From Amyloporia xantha (taxonomy: Eukaryota > Basidiomycota > Agaricomycetes > Polyporales > Adustoporiaceae), in the NCBI GenBank assembly GCA_036971615.1, contig JAYKKR010000023.1:434001-498000 (forward strand): a stretch of 64,000 nucleotides of DNA, given 5' to 3'. A program made the translations under genes and the position numbers. The first letter of the stretch is position 1. Each line of letters begins with the position of its first letter. Shown one piece after another: positions 43,139-54,682 of this stretch. Under the pieces are notes generated by a model. It did not search any database and was not told where the DNA came from. It saw only the letters and a list, made by a program, of their open reading frames with translations.

Positions 43139-45234
43139 CCATCCCGGTCAACTTCTTCCAATTGGAATCATTCATGTGATCGTCAATGACTTCCTTTCTA
43201 TGTGCTGTGGTCATGCCGCGTGTGCTACCCGAAATGAGATTCAACGGCGCCCAAAGGGTTTCAATCACTTCGCCATCAATCTGACCAGCACCGGGAATGA
43301 AGTTGGGTGAGTAGCGAGGAAAGCATGTGTCTTGATGGCCGTGGACATGAAACAGGCCTATTCCGCGCCGTATCTCCACGTTCGGCGGCATGTGCAAATA
43401 CTCACTCTCCCCAAACCGCTTCATGAGATTGATGCCGTATTGACACATGATGTCGTACATCACCAGCAGCACCTGGATACCCGCCATGGTGGCGAGCACC
43501 TCGCTCAACGCGTAATCCATGTTCATCTGTCTAATGGCGGGTATAAGCGAGCCACATGAATGGGAAAACTAACACATACCTCTCGCCTTTCTGGAAATCA
43601 ACCACCGCATGCGGCATGAAAAACCCATGGCGCGCACAGGCCGCCGCCCCAATCCCCGTGGCTTCAAGGTTATGGCGATCCGCGTTCGCCTGGTTGACGG
43701 CGCGATGATCGTGACAGAAGGATTTCTACCTGGGATATAAGCATCCAAGGATTCATCTACTAGGAGCCAATCGTGGACCTCTTTATGCTCGATGGCGACA
43801 GCGAGATGCTTCTTGTAGGTGTCGTCGCCCACCATGAAAGCGTCGCCATCGCTGAGAATGACGTCGTCCTCTGGGCGACGCATCTTGAGATGCTCCGCGC
43901 TAAAGTTGCCGTCCATTACAATGCTCCTCATGTACTTCCATCTGCTATCGCGTTACACATGCCGCCCAAAAAACGTCTTACATGGCTCACTGTACGGGGT
44001 CATCACGCCATCCGGAAGCGAGATTCACGCCAGGCTTGGGACATGCCGGGCACCCCAAAGCGAGGCCACCAGCTGGTATCGCGTTGAAGGCGCCATGACC
44101 ATATCCATGCCATTTGCGGTATTTGAGGTTTCGCCATTGGCGGGACACCCGCAGAAGCTCTCTGTAACGGTTCTAGCCCCTTCTCAACGGTGAAAACAGC
44201 TTCATATGCACATAGCAGCTTACCTGCACTGAATGCGGGAACGCGGAGTTTGTGACACGTCGAAGCTTGCTGTAGTAATTCATCCCCGAGGTTTTGCACT
44301 CCTTGTTGGTAAGCAAAAAATCATCCAACACCCGAAATGTGAACGCAGTGCGTGGCCGCTTGGTGCTCCCAGGATAGAGGCGCATGTCCAATAGTTGCAG
44401 GTCTCGAGTGAACCTGTTATCGCAACGACACCACACAACGTCCAGGCTATGCATCCCTGTAACATCTACAATGGTCAAAGTGTCAAACGCGTAGTGACTT
44501 CGCGGCGCCGTCGAGTCCGCTTTCATTGGCTCTTCATCCTCTTCATTGTCCCCGGCGTCACTCACATCGTCGTCTTCGCCATCGCTATCCGCATCGCCAT
44601 CCAGCGGCGTGATCGGGGACTCCGCATCCACACATGGTTCGCCATCATGCCCGAGATGCATCCGCACCCCAACCTCCCGAAGCCACGCCGGTTCGAAGAA
44701 CCCATCCGCCCACTTCTCCACCCGATGCAGCGGCATGCGGCGATGCGTCAACTGCAGGCAGTCCTCGCAATACACGGGGCGCCCAAAGCATTCCAAGCAG
44801 CGCCAATCGCCATGCGCATCAGCGCATTTGCTGCATCGTCTCTCACCTGGTGGAGCTTCTAGCTCGATGATGTGGCTTAGATACACATCGCGAAGTGGAA
44901 GCCATTCGCGCATAAAGTCGTTCTGCGACTGCCCCGCCTTCGGTGTTGACATTGAGCGACCCAAATAAGGCGATGGTACTCACCTTGTGCAGACTCTTCA
45001 TCGGCATCACATCGTCAAACACCACATGCTCCTGCACGGGTTCGGAATATGCGTCATGAGACGCGGCTTTAGAGGGGATTTCGACGGCGATCTTGATGCG
45101 CTTGTCGGCACATGCGCACGCGGTAGCGGTGCTTCCTTGGGAACGTATGTGACGGCGCCTCTTGCAGTTCGCCGTTCTTCGCGACGCACGAACACCGCAT
45201 CGCCACTGACATGTTGCTTCTTCGTGCAGGCCAT
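43139..45234 (-). CDS. KDZ transposase, 5' exons (CxC2 and catalytic core)
   Basis: From Met at 45,234 (MACTKKQHVSGDAVF), exon 1 runs to MKSLHK. The CxC2 exon (about 44,927-44,226) has SHIIELEAPPGERRCSKC, DWRCLECFGRPVYCEDC and ADGFFEPAWLREVG. Then come the exon with RELLRVSRQWRNLKYRKW, MDGNFSAEHLKMRRPEDDV, and CHDHRAVNQANADRHNLEATG. The final exon before the split (about 43,532-43,139) has MYDIMCQYGINL, LFHVHGHQDTCFPRYSP, GEVIETLWAPLN and DDHMNDSNWKKLTGM. These are canonical KDZ core motifs. Introns use gtgagt/gtaagc-type donors. The only break is a G-run of four (near 45,075) where unit 2 has five, shifting exon 1. The gene continues at 30,138 across the Plavaka-bearing intron and is divergent from the accessory gene. 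Confidence 0.85.
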
Positions 45235-45509
45235 GGCCGTATCACTGCGGACAGATGACAATTGGCTTATTGTGATCCATGACAGCTTCCTTTTCATACT
45301 GAATGGCGATCTCTCACGCCCCTGCCTCCTGATCCCTTATCAACAACGGATCATATCCACGCGATCACCTTCAGATACTTGGCCGATGCTTATCTCCGAC
45401 GGATCTTCGCCATGACCTTCCCTTGAGGCGATCACCCGATCCACCATCGACTCCTCAAATTCGCCTTGCATTTCGCCTTGGCCTACCAACCCATTCACCC
45501 CACGGCGCA
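45235..45509. promoter_or_regulatory. Divergent promoter, KDZ transposase / accessory gene, E3
   Basis: 275 bp between the two start codons, with the same blocks as 4,110-4,381 despite many substitutions elsewhere. Bidirectional activity is inferred. Confidence 0.45.
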
Positions 45510-45936
45510 ATGGCTCTCGCCTTGAAGAATCGCGAACAGTCCCTCTCCAGCCTCATCGCTATCAACCGCCGACTGATCTCATACTATGCCTGGCGCTGCG
45601 AGCAGGCGCTAGCGACCATCATGTCTGTCGCCGCCGGTAGAGACAAGGTGGCTGGCTTCGACATCACCTTGGCGCGGTGGGAGATTGGCCTCCGCATGGA
45701 AATGGTAAGCTTCGCCTTCCCCAACGTGTCTGCTCTGACTCTCAGCAGGAAGCCCTTCGCGACTGCCTTGGCCGCCTCGCCCTCGTCGGCGTCACCGACG
45801 TCGTCGGCAAGATCAGCGACGCCACCGTCTTTGGGGCCGTCCCACGGATCCACGTCCTCGAGATACAGCCGTTCACGCCGCTCGCCTCGCCGCCATCCTT
45901 GCAGCTACAGAAGCTGCGCACAGAAACTGAGCCCGC
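45510..45936 (+). pseudogene. KDZ-associated accessory gene of E3, 5' part, broken by gypsy insertion
   Basis: Exon 1 (45,510-45,704) has SYYAWRCEQA and LARWEIGLRMEM, with donor gtaagc. Exon 2 starts at 45,749 and has DCLGRLALVGVTDV and FTPLASPPSLQLQKL. It stops at 45,936 where the LTR begins. The protein differs at many positions from the E1/E2 version while the length and intron positions are kept, so this is a second lineage of the same gene. The interruption separates it from the Trp-rich block that resumes at 58,334. Confidence 0.75.
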
Positions 45937-46096
45937 TGTAAGGAATGGGTACGCGCTACCCTATGAACGGACGGTAGGGCAGGACGAGACAGTGGAACGA
46001 AGGAGAGGTGGTCACGCGGGACAAGGGAGCTCGGCGGAAGCAAGCATGGCATTCGAATGGAACGACTACGGGACGGAACGACTACAGGACGGAACG

Positions 46097-46896
46097 CTAA
46101 TCTACGGTCGACAAGTCGATGGGAGCGTCGGGCCCTTCCCCGCCGACGTCAGAGAACGAGCGGTGGCGCGGGGGACGATAAATAGTCTCCCGGTGGTAAC
46201 GGAAATCCTCCTCCGCAGGGGTACGGGCCCGCGAGGGACCTCCCTCCCGACGTCCTCCCCTCCCTCCCAGAGCATGAGCGGCGACACGGATCGAGTGCTC
46301 TAAGTCTTCGAACGCCCGCGGATAGGGACGCATACGGTCCAAAGTGTCCGAGAACTGGCGGGCAATAAGTTCGAGCCGTTCCAAAGCCTCATCGGTACGT
46401 TCCTCGGTGACGCGGGGAGGGGTCCAGAAGGCCTCTTCCGTGTACAACGGGAGGGGAGGCGGAGTGCCAGCTTCGTCCCGCTGCGCATTAGAGCGGACCT
46501 CGTCGGGGCTCCAGGCGATCCCAGGATAAGGGACTGCACCGCGATGGCTCAGGGAGGAGCGGAAGATCGAGTCGATGTAGTGGACGAGCTCGCGGAGGGT
46601 GACGAAGGCAGTGAGCGGAGGGAGCGTGAGGTTCCCAGCGGCTATGGCTTGGGCTCGAGCCTCATAGGCAAGGCGCTGCGGGACGGGACGTGAGGGGAAG
46701 GGAAGAGAAGTGAAAGAGAAGGTGGACAAACCAGGAGCCAGCGCACTCCGTGCGCCCAGGCAAGCCAAGCAGCCGGATCGGAAGGGCGGAATGAAGGCTC
46801 CACAACGCATTCAGCGCGAAGCACGTCTACGAGGAGGAGGTAGCGGCGGACGTGGAGGGAACCGATGGGGTCGGTGGGTTCGGCAGGCTCAGACAT
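46097..46896 (-). CDS. Antisense gene 1, embedded in the 5' LTR
   Basis: Reading leftwards from Met at 46,896, exon 1 encodes SLHVRRYLLLVDVL and PSDPAAWLAWAHG. A GT-AG intron (about 46,768-46,678, ending cccgcag) leads to exon 2 with RLAYEARAQAIAAGNL, LRELVHYIDSIFR and a helical stretch ERLELIARQFSDTLDRM, ending DLSTVD at 46,097. The predicted protein is about 240 residues. Its opening resembles those of antisense genes 2 and 3 in the same element. Its start lies about 140 bp upstream of the sense TATA, so the LTR could drive both directions. Family unknown; conservation of the frame in both LTRs is trivial because the LTRs are nearly identical. Confidence 0.45.
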
Positions 46897-47005
46897 GGCG
46901 AATGAGGCGAAGGGAGGGAAGAGCGCGCGGAAGGAGGATAAGTAAGTCAGGGGAAGAGTCGGAGGGGAGGCAGCGGGAGGTAGCGGGAGGAAGCGGGAGG
47001 GAAAG

Positions 47006-47040
47006 TGACGTGGCAGCGCACGCGGGACGAGGTATATATG
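47006..47040 (+). promoter_or_regulatory. LTR promoter elements
   Basis: A CRE/bZIP-like tgacgtggca is followed about 20 bp later by ggtatatatg, a TATA box. Transcription of the retroelement would start shortly downstream. Predicted from motifs only; the same occurs in the 3' LTR near 57,908-57,942. Confidence 0.5.
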
Positions 47041-47428
47041 AGGAAGGGGGACGAGGCGGAAGGGGCATCTACCATCTGGTACGAGCTGCGACTGGGACTT
47101 TGATTTTCACGCGACCGGGTTTTATTGCTCAGCGGAGCTACACTGCGTTTTACTTCTACGAGAGGGCGAGCAAGCGGCTTGACCCATTTTACTGCGATTC
47201 GGGATATCTACTGCGTACTTAGGACTGCGACTGCGACTTGACTGGGATAGCACACATAGAGCATCCCCCATATACCTACGAGTCTCTAGCTCAATCAATT
47301 CTTTTCTCTCTTGCTCATCCTCCGTGCCAGACGCTGCGAACGTCTTCACTCCCCTTCCCCTTCGACTCATTGATCTGTTCCTTCCAGGTGTGCTTATCGC
47401 ACAGCGGGAGGAGCACCAAGCCTTACAA

Positions 47429-47446
47429 GTGGAGCCCACCGCGAGG
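47429..47446 (+). other. Putative primer-binding site
   Basis: tggagcccaccgcgag begins three bases after the 5' LTR. The TGG start fits pairing with a tRNA 3' CCA. I could not assign the tRNA. Confidence 0.45.
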
Positions 47447-47559
47447 GAATCTTATAGTTCGAAGACTTCGTTCGCGCACCATCGCCGTGCCGGACCGTAC
47501 CCTACAGCAAGAACTTCTCTTAGCCCAGAACAGTCCTATCTCCCCGACTAGATCTCGAC

Positions 47560-49365
47560 CTTCCTCACTTTCCCCTCCGACCGGCCGCGTTCGACGACTC
47601 AGACTCGGATAACCCTTTCGACGTCAGAATCCCTCCCTTCCGGTCACAAAGCAACACGCGCTCCGTATCCTCGAACATCCTTCGCCTCCGCTCCATTCCC
47701 CAGTAAACCACGAGCCACCGGCAGAAGGAAGGAGTACCGAAGAAACATCCACGATCTCATCAATCACCGAATCTTCCGTGACCCCGTCAACCCGCTCATC
47801 TCCAGTTCCTCCCGAACGTCCACGCCGACGAACGATTTCGGCACCACCCTCAGTACAAGTCAAACGCGAGGTCGTTGAGCCTACCATCCTGTCGACATAC
47901 GTAGATCCCGCGAGCATACCACTCCCTCCATCACGAGCGAGCTCGCCCCGTCCCGCACCTATCCAATCGACAAGTGCTACAGTACCCGCGCGTGCCATGC
48001 CTACTTCATCCATGCCCGTGCGAGGGCGAAGACGGCGCCGACCTTCGACGGGGAACCGCGCAATCTACTGCGATACTTCGAGGACCTAGAGGACCTGTGC
48101 GCGGCAGCAGGGATTACGACGGAAGAAGAAAAGATACGATACGCGCTGAAGTACCTAACGGTGGAACAAGAGGAACTATGGAAGACGGCGGATGGGGCCG
48201 CTGGGCGGGTGTATCTGGTGTTTAAGCGAGGGGTGAAGGCCTTGTACCCGGGGCGGACGGAGACAAGAGGTACACCGCGGCAGACCTCGATCGCATAGCA
48301 CAGTCGGCGCGAGACAAGGGGGTGCGGACGAGGGGGGAGGAGGCCGCATATTATCGAGAGTATTCCCCGGTTGCAGCCTTCCTGATATCGAAGAGCAAGA
48401 TAGCGGCGCGGCACAGGGACGAAGTGTACATGCGCGGGTTTGGGGAGGAAGAACTGCGGACGATTACCCGGAGGGCGGAGATCGCAGAACCCGACCACGA
48501 CCCGGACGACCCGTGGGGGATGGACGTAATGCACAAGGTGGCGCAGAAGTGCCTCCCAGGAGTAGGAGGAGGAGCCGTGGGAGGGCGGAAGAGACACAGC
48601 AGGGACGAGTGGGACGACAGCGCCTCCAGCAGCGACCGCGGTGGTAAAGACGGAGGGCGTGGACTTGGCGCTCTTCAACCAGACGATACAGATGATGCAG
48701 GCGTTCTTGGCAGGACGCAGCGGAGGAGCGGGAGGGCGCCGCGGACCGGGGAGGGGTCGTGCAAGGAGCGGGAGGAGCGCCGGGCAACTTCCTGTGCAAT
48801 TTCTGTGGGGACCCGGAGCACTTCATGCGGAACTGCGGGATTATCCTCCAGTATATCCTTGACCGGAAGATCTACCGGGACGAGACGGGGAAAGTACGGC
48901 TCCCGAACAGCATGTTCGTTCCGCGCGGTCTGCCTGGAGAGTACATGAAGGATCGAGTGGACTCGTGGCACGCCCAGAACCCGGGGCAACTGGTACGAGT
49001 CGCGGGGAACGAGCGACAGGCCCCTCCGCACTTGGCCGCGAACCTTTTCCAGATATACGAGGGCGTGAACATGGTGGAGACAAGGGAAGAAGGATCGTCG
49101 GATGAGGAAGATCCGTCGGAAAGGGTCCGGGTTCTCCAAGCAGAGTTGGCGCGGGCGAAGAAGAAGGAAGTGCGGTTCGAAGAAGTGAAGAAGACAGGGG
49201 CAAGGACGGGGCGGCATTGCGGGGCCCAGGAGGGAAACCGCCGGGGATACCTGCGGCCAATATACCACGGACGAGCGAGGAAAAGGCTAAGGGAAGCGAA
49301 GGAAAGGGGCGGGAGGAACCACGGGGCAATACAAGTACCAGACGGAGATCGAACAACGGTACTCG
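47560..49365 (+). pseudogene. Gag of the gypsy element (frames broken)
   Basis: A Pro/Ser-rich N-terminal part (47,580-48,005) is followed by the capsid-like segment APTFDGEPRNLLRYFEDLED (48,033 on), EEEKIRYALKYLTVE and YYREYSPVAAFLISKSKI. Then comes a CCHC zinc knuckle, CNFCGDPEHFMRNC (near 48,800-48,840), and the conserved LPNSMFVPRGLPGEYMKDRV block. The frame changes near 48,025, 48,255 and 48,620-48,760. Gag packages the RNA. This architecture is typical of basidiomycete Ty3/gypsy elements. Confidence 0.75.
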
Positions 49366-50019
49366 GTGGCGGAAGCGACAGAAGAAGCTCTACGGGACGA
49401 AGGTGGAGATGACGGTGGGGAGGTCCTGGCGATCTCGGCAGGGGTGCGGAAGGAAGTAAAGGGGGACGTGACGACATCGCGGGTAGCCACCGCCGGTATG
49501 GTAGAAGTCGACGACGAGGACCATTGGGAGGACGCGAAGGAAACCTTCCAGGTTACGGAAGGAGGGGCGAGTATCGGGCACGACTCCCTGGCGCTGCGAG
49601 CGGTGGAACCAGTTATCGAAGGGAAGTTCACATGCGAGTGTGTGCTTGACGGCGGGGCGCAGATCGTGGCCATGCGGAAGGACATCTGGGAGAAGACAGG
49701 GATCATCCTGAAGCCTGACGAAGCCATTACGATGGAGACGGCCAACAGCGCCCAAGTGAAAACGGTCGGGAAGGCACAGAACGTACGTTTCACGTTCGGG
49801 AGCGTTGACCTGTACCTCCAGCTGCAGGTGCTGGACGACGCGCCGTTCGAGGTTCTCCTGGGACGGCCCTTCTTTGCTCTTACCGCTTGCGAAACGCGGG
49901 ACTTCCCCTCCGGCGAACAACAAATCACTCTTACAGACCCGGAGACAGGGGAACGGGTAATGGTGGCGACGAAACCGCGGAACGGTCGACGGAAGCCATC
50001 CGCGGCGGGTTTTCAATAG
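49366..50019 (+). CDS. Retroviral-type aspartic protease of the gypsy element
   Basis: The frame is open for 217 codons. The catalytic motif appears as VLDGGAQIVAM (Asp-Gly-Gly rather than the usual Asp-Ser/Thr-Gly). The flap-like region and the conserved hydrophobic-Gly motif VLLGRPFF come before LTDPETGERV. The region 50,020-50,616 to the RT holds short frames (REPKINERRPVVRAGKK in one of them) and probably belongs to the linker. It would cleave the Gag-Pol polyprotein. Confidence 0.75.
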   Translation: MAEATEEALRDEGGDDGGEVLAISAGVRKEVKGDVTTSRVATAGMVEVDDEDHWEDAKETFQVTEGGASIGHDSLALRAVEPVIEGKFTCECVLDGGAQIVAMRKDIWEKTGIILKPDEAITMETANSAQVKTVGKAQNVRFTFGSVDLYLQLQVLDDAPFEVLLGRPFFALTACETRDFPSGEQQITLTDPETGERVMVATKPRNGRRKPSAAGFQ

Positions 50020-50616
50020 TCGAGGATGCGGGCAACGCTCGCGGAGACGCACTCGTACGTTTATACTCTCTGTATACCCCTTCCGACCCGATAGATAGAG
50101 CAGGCAAATCGGCGGAGAGGAGCACTGCGCGGGGGGAAGAAGAGAGGGGTAATCGCACCCGGGTGTCGTCGTCTCGTCTGGACAATTCGCACATATCATG
50201 TATCGGCAAGGATATTCAGTCTCAATGCATTTCTGTTTCCTCGTATTTGCCGCGCGAACCCAAGATAAACGAACGACGACCGGTGGTGCGAGCAGGGAAG
50301 AAGAGGATACACTTAACGCGGGAGGGAGGACTTATAGTGCCGGAAGGGGCGGAAGGAGCGGGAAGGAAGGATTCTGGGTAGAAGAAGACGAGGTGGTACA
50401 TGCGTACGCCTACAAGAAGGTAGCGAACAAGGTAAGGCCGGTGGCGGCGAGCGCTACCTGAAGAATTTCGAATCGTGCGAAGAGCGCCAGGGGACCCCCT
50501 GAGGAACCTACCGGAACTGCCTCGTCGGCCGCCCGAGTTCCACCCGCAGGGCGTTATACGGACGAGCGGAGGAAGGCGTTGGACGTAGGGGAGGGGGATT
50601 CCTGTGGCCGGAAGAA

Positions 50617-51676
50617 GTGAAGTTGGTGGACTTTTTAGTGGGACAGCACGAGCGGGTGTTCGCCTGGGACGAGACGGAGAAGGGAAGGTTCTCGGACGAA
50701 TACTTCGACCCGGTCATGATTCCGACGGTGGAACACGTCCCGTGGGTGCTGAAGAACATCCCTATCCCGCCGGGAATCTTTGATCAGGTCGTACAAATCA
50801 TCAAGGACAAGATCGCTTCGGGAGTGTACGAGCCTTCAAACTCGTCGTACCGGTCCAGGTGGTTCTGCGTGGTAAAGAAAGACGGGAAGTCCCTCCGGTT
50901 GGTGCACGATCTACAACCCTTAAACGGCGTAGCTATCAAGGACGCGGCGGTTCCCCCACTGGTAGAACATCTGGCGGAGTCCTTCGGGGGAAGGGGATGT
51001 TATGGGATCCTGGACCTATACGTAGCTTTCGACCAGCGGACCCTGGACGCCCGGTCTCGGGACATCACCTCGTTCCAGACGCCGCTGGGGGCATTTCGGC
51101 TGACCTCGATTCCGATGGGGTATACCAATTCTGCGCAAATTATGCATGGGGATGTGACCTTCATCCTGCAGGACGAGATTCCGCATGTCACGGTCCCGTT
51201 CATCGACGACGTGCCAATTAAAGGGCCAAAGACCCGGTACGAGCTGGAAGGGGGGTATGAGACAATCGAGGGGAACCCAGGGATAAGGCGATTCGTGTGG
51301 GAACACCTACAGAACGTAAATCGGGTGTTGCAACGGATCGGGAACGTGGGAGGGACGTTCTCGGGGAAGAAGGCGTATTTGTGCGTTCCAGAGGTGGTGG
51401 TGGTAGGGCACCGATGCACGTACGAGGGGAGGGTCCCGGAGGAGTCCCGAGTGCAGAAGATCAAGGATTGGCCGTGGTGTGAGACGGTAACAAACGTGCG
51501 AGGATTTTTGGGGACCTGCGGGCTAGTGCGGATGTTTGTAAAGGACTTCGGAAAAATGGCGCGCCCACTCAACGACTTGCTTCGGAAGGGAGCCGACTTC
51601 GTGTGGGAGGAGGCGCAGGAGGACGCTATGCGGAAGCTGAAGGACGCAGTAATCAACTCTCCCGCTCGTCCCGATT
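50617..51676 (+). CDS. Reverse transcriptase of the gypsy element
   Basis: An open frame of about 350 codons. Landmarks: FAWDETEKGRF, VVKKDGKSLRLVHDLQPLN, the first catalytic Asp in ILDLYVAFDQRT, the FIDDVPIKG box (xxDD pair), VGGTFSGKKAYL and the connection region GFLGTCGLVRMFVKDF. The order and motifs are those of Ty3/gypsy RT. The frame ends at TGA at 51,676, one indel before RNase H. Confidence 0.85.
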
Positions 51677-51678
51677 GA

Positions 51679-52145
51679 CTATGGGTCCGAACGGGAGGTA
51701 ATTCTGGCGGTGGATTCATCGTGGATTGGGGTGGGGTTCGTGATCTTACAGAAAGGGGAGGACGGGAAGAGAAGGCCAAACCGGTTCGGGTCCATAACGT
51801 GGAACGAACGCGAATCCCGATACTCGCAAGCCAAGCTGGAGCTGTTTGGGTTGTTCCGGGCACTGCGAGCGTGCCGGATCTACATTATCGGAGTGAAGAA
51901 GCTGGTCGTCGAAGTCGACGCCAAATATATTAAGGGGATGCTAAATAACCCAGACATCCAACCAAACGCCACTATCAACAGATGGATCGCTGGGATCCTC
52001 CTATTCGACTTCAAGCTGGTACATGTGCCGGGGAACGGCATGCGGGGGCGGACGGGCTTTCGCGGCGGGGAGCAGCGGAGGAAGACCCGGAAGAGGAAGA
52101 TGACTTCGAAGAGTGGATTGACGAGGCCTACGCGTTCACCATGGA
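51679..52145 (+). pseudogene. RNase H of the gypsy element (frame offset)
   Basis: Motifs IDYGSEREVILAVDSS (catalytic Asp), NERESRYSQAKLELFGLF (catalytic Glu) and VVEVDAKYIKGML (third acid) are all present. The frame is shifted from RT near 51,665 and shifts again near 52,037, where a single C appears to be missing; the end continues in the frame with GADGLSRRG. It would degrade the RNA strand during reverse transcription. Confidence 0.75.
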
Positions 52146-52169
52146 GGTCTTGAATACGCCGGGAGGGAA

Positions 52170-53684
52170 GAGGGACGAAGAGGGACTCATGGTGTGGTCG
52201 CTGGACGCGGGAGAGGGGGTAGAGATCCCAGAGGTCAGCAACGGAGGGGCGCGGGAGGAAAGGGTGCGGAAGGTAGACGAATTTTTACGAGACCCGAGGC
52301 GGCCGGAAGGAATGGACGAAAGGCAGTTCACCTCGTTCGTCCGTTACGCCAGCAAGTTCTTTGTCAAAGGGGGAGGCTCTGGAAGAAAGATAAAGGAGGA
52401 AGCACAAGGTGGTGGTGGAGAAAGGGAAGCGGTACGGCCTGATGAAAGAGGCGCACGATTCCCTCGGGCACAAAGGGATCTTCACGGTGCGCGCCCGGCT
52501 CCTCGAACGATTCTGGTGGGTTAGTCTCGATCACGACGTAAAATGGTACGTGGGAAGCTGCCATGAGTGTCAGCTCCGCAAGGCGCACAAGTACCACATC
52601 CCACCGACGGTACCTATGCCGGGGGGGCTGTTTTCGAAAGTGCACATGGATTCGATGCACATGCCAACAGCATACGGGTACACGCATATCGTCCAAGCGC
52701 GTTGTTCCCTGTCGTCTTACCCAGAATGGCGGATGCTGCGGAAGGAGACAGGAGTGACGATTGGAAACTTCATCTACGAGGAGCTGCTGTGTCGGTGGGG
52801 AGCGGTGGAGGAGATTGTTACGGATAACGGGACACCGTTTGTCGCGGCGTTGGAACACCTGCGGGAACGGTACAAAATCAACCATATTCGAATCTCAGCG
52901 TACAACTCACAGGCGAACGGGATCGTGGAACGGAGGCACCGGGACGTACGGGAAGCAGCGGTTAAGCTCTGTGGAGGGAACGAGAAGGGGTGGCCTAAGG
53001 TGATGCATGCTGTGTTTTGGGCGGAACGGGTGACGATTCAGAAATCGACGGGCACTTCGCCCTTCTTTATCGCGCACGGGATCGAGCCAGTTTTCCCTTT
53101 CGACCTGGCGGAAGCTACTTACTTGGTGCCGCCCGACCGGAAGGAGATCAGCGAGGCGGACCTACTTGAAATCCGGGCGGCAACTGCTCAAACGAACGGA
53201 GGATTTGCGGGACGTACGGCGGAGGGTGCTAGCGGCTCGATACGCGTCGGTCAAGGATTTTGAGCGGCGGTTCGCGCGGACAATCAAGGATTTTGTGTTT
53301 ACGGCGGGGGATCTGGTGCTGGTGCGGAACTCACAAATTGAGACGGAACATAGCAGGAAGTCAAAACCCCGGTATTTCGGGCCTATGGTTGTCATACGGC
53401 GTACAAAAGGAGGAGCCTACATACTCGCGGAACTAACAGGAGCGGTGTCGAGACTACGGTACGCGGCGTTCCGTGTGGTACCGTATAAGGCGCGAAAAGG
53501 AGGTTGCACTAGACGTGCGCAAGATCGTCGAAGAAGCGGAAGAAGCGCAAAGGGGGTATTGGACGAAATGGAAGCGGGGGAGGAAGATGTGGGTCGGGAC
53601 AGTGAGCAAAAGAATTATGGGGAGGAAACGGAAGGGGAAGGATCGAGCGGGGAGGAAGGATCGGACGACGGGGGGGAAGAGTAG
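52170..53684 (+). pseudogene. Integrase of the gypsy element (two frame breaks)
   Basis: The linker (PRRPEGMDERQFTSFVRYAS) is followed by a frame change near 52,395. Then comes the HHCC zinc motif, EAHDSLGH...SCHEC (52,450-52,575). The catalytic triad is Asp in VHMDSMHMP, Asp in VTDNGTPF, and Glu in ANGIVERRHRD. Another frame change near 53,175 leads to [16 protein letters not shown] and a GPY-like module, [20 protein letters not shown]. The acidic tail ends at 53,684. No chromodomain is seen. Confidence 0.8.
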
Positions 53685-53689
53685 GGAAC

Positions 53690-54415
53690 GGGAGGAGGGT
53701 CGGGGGAAGGGAAGCGGGCTTCCAGGGCGAGGACGCGGCGGAGAAGGGACTGGATTACGGTGTTGTGGGTGGAGAGGGAGAAGGCGGCGCGGTCGAATCC
53801 GTGGGCGACCTGGTCTTGGAGGATACGCAAGGCAGACGAGGAATCCCGGGCGCGCGCGTGGACCTCGGCACGAAGGAGGGACATGGACGTACCCAGCGCG
53901 GAAGAAAGGGCCGTGTCTTGGAGAGACAAACGGTGATCTACTTCCGCGAGGATCTCGAGAGGCGCGGGCAATGACGTCAGAGCGCAGCGGGTCCATTTGC
54001 ACTTGAAGGATCTGAGCGAGGGCGGGTTCGAGTTGGTCGATGCGCGCTTGGAGTTGGACGTTTGGAGTTCTAACGCGGTGAGGCGGATGGGGACTGGCGG
54101 CGGATGCGGTAGGTAACGCAGGCGGAAGGAGTCCACCACAGCGCGGCGGGCAAGGACATCGATCCCGGGGACGGGCTCCGACGGGGACGAAGGGTCGTAG
54201 TCCTCCGGAAGCGTGGAATGAAGGATGGCCTAGGCGGGGGTTCGAGGACAACGTATAGTGTGGGCGGAAGGGGGAGCACGTACCTCGGCGGTGTCTACGG
54301 CGTGGACCCACGCGATGCGTGCGGCCGGATCGGAGGGGATGGGGTTGTCACAGAGGACTTGCAGGTACCTTTCGCGGGCCTCCTCAGGGGAAAACACCGG
54401 GGGCGTCGCGCTCAT
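53690..54415 (-). pseudogene. Antisense gene 2, coiled-coil protein
   Basis: Exon 1 from Met at 54,415 has SPEEARERYLQVL and PSDPAARIAWVHAVDTAE, similar to antisense gene 1. After a probable intron near 54,285-54,230 come AILHSTLPEDYD, then a heptad-like stretch (QLQARIDQLEPALAQILQVQ), then RLSLQDTALSSALGTSMSLL and IQSLLRRVLALEARF. A frame change near 54,060-54,000 is needed. The end is in Pro/Ser-rich sequence overlapping the integrase tail on the other strand. Function unknown. Confidence 0.4.
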
Positions 54416-54682
54416 GAGACGGGGTACGAAGATAGAGGGGCGAGGGAAAGAAACTCAGTGAGATCGGGGATGGGCGGCGGTAGTTATACCGAGGGGCGCA
54501 ACACGCGCTTGCCGCGAGGCGGCTTCTACGAAGAACGCGATGGGGCACGCGGCAGGGGCACACGGGGCGGAAGGGGGCTGCGGGACGAGTAAACTGACAT
54601 GCATTGATTTTAGCCGATCAACGGCGGGGGGCGGCGCGTACATACAAGATCGACGGCATACAACGGCAGACGGACGACTACG

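Larger units (their letters stand above)
45937..47427 (+). mobile_element. 5' LTR of the gypsy element (1,491 bp)
   Basis: Starts tgtaaggaatgg and ends aagccttaca. It differs from the 3' LTR by one extra C near 46,246, one base near 46,637 and two near 46,925. It contains a sense TATA-like tatatat (47,033-47,039) and an antisense gene. Confidence 0.9.

Noticed and set aside
45933..45936. 5-bp target duplication for the gypsy element
   Set aside because: Flanks cccgc and ccgcg do not match over 5 bp; only ccgc (4 bp) does, and removing one copy restores the accessory frame.
46710..47222. Plus-strand 170-codon frame in the gypsy LTR
   Set aside because: Arg/Gly-rich shadow of the antisense gene and crosses the TATA box; no family resemblance.
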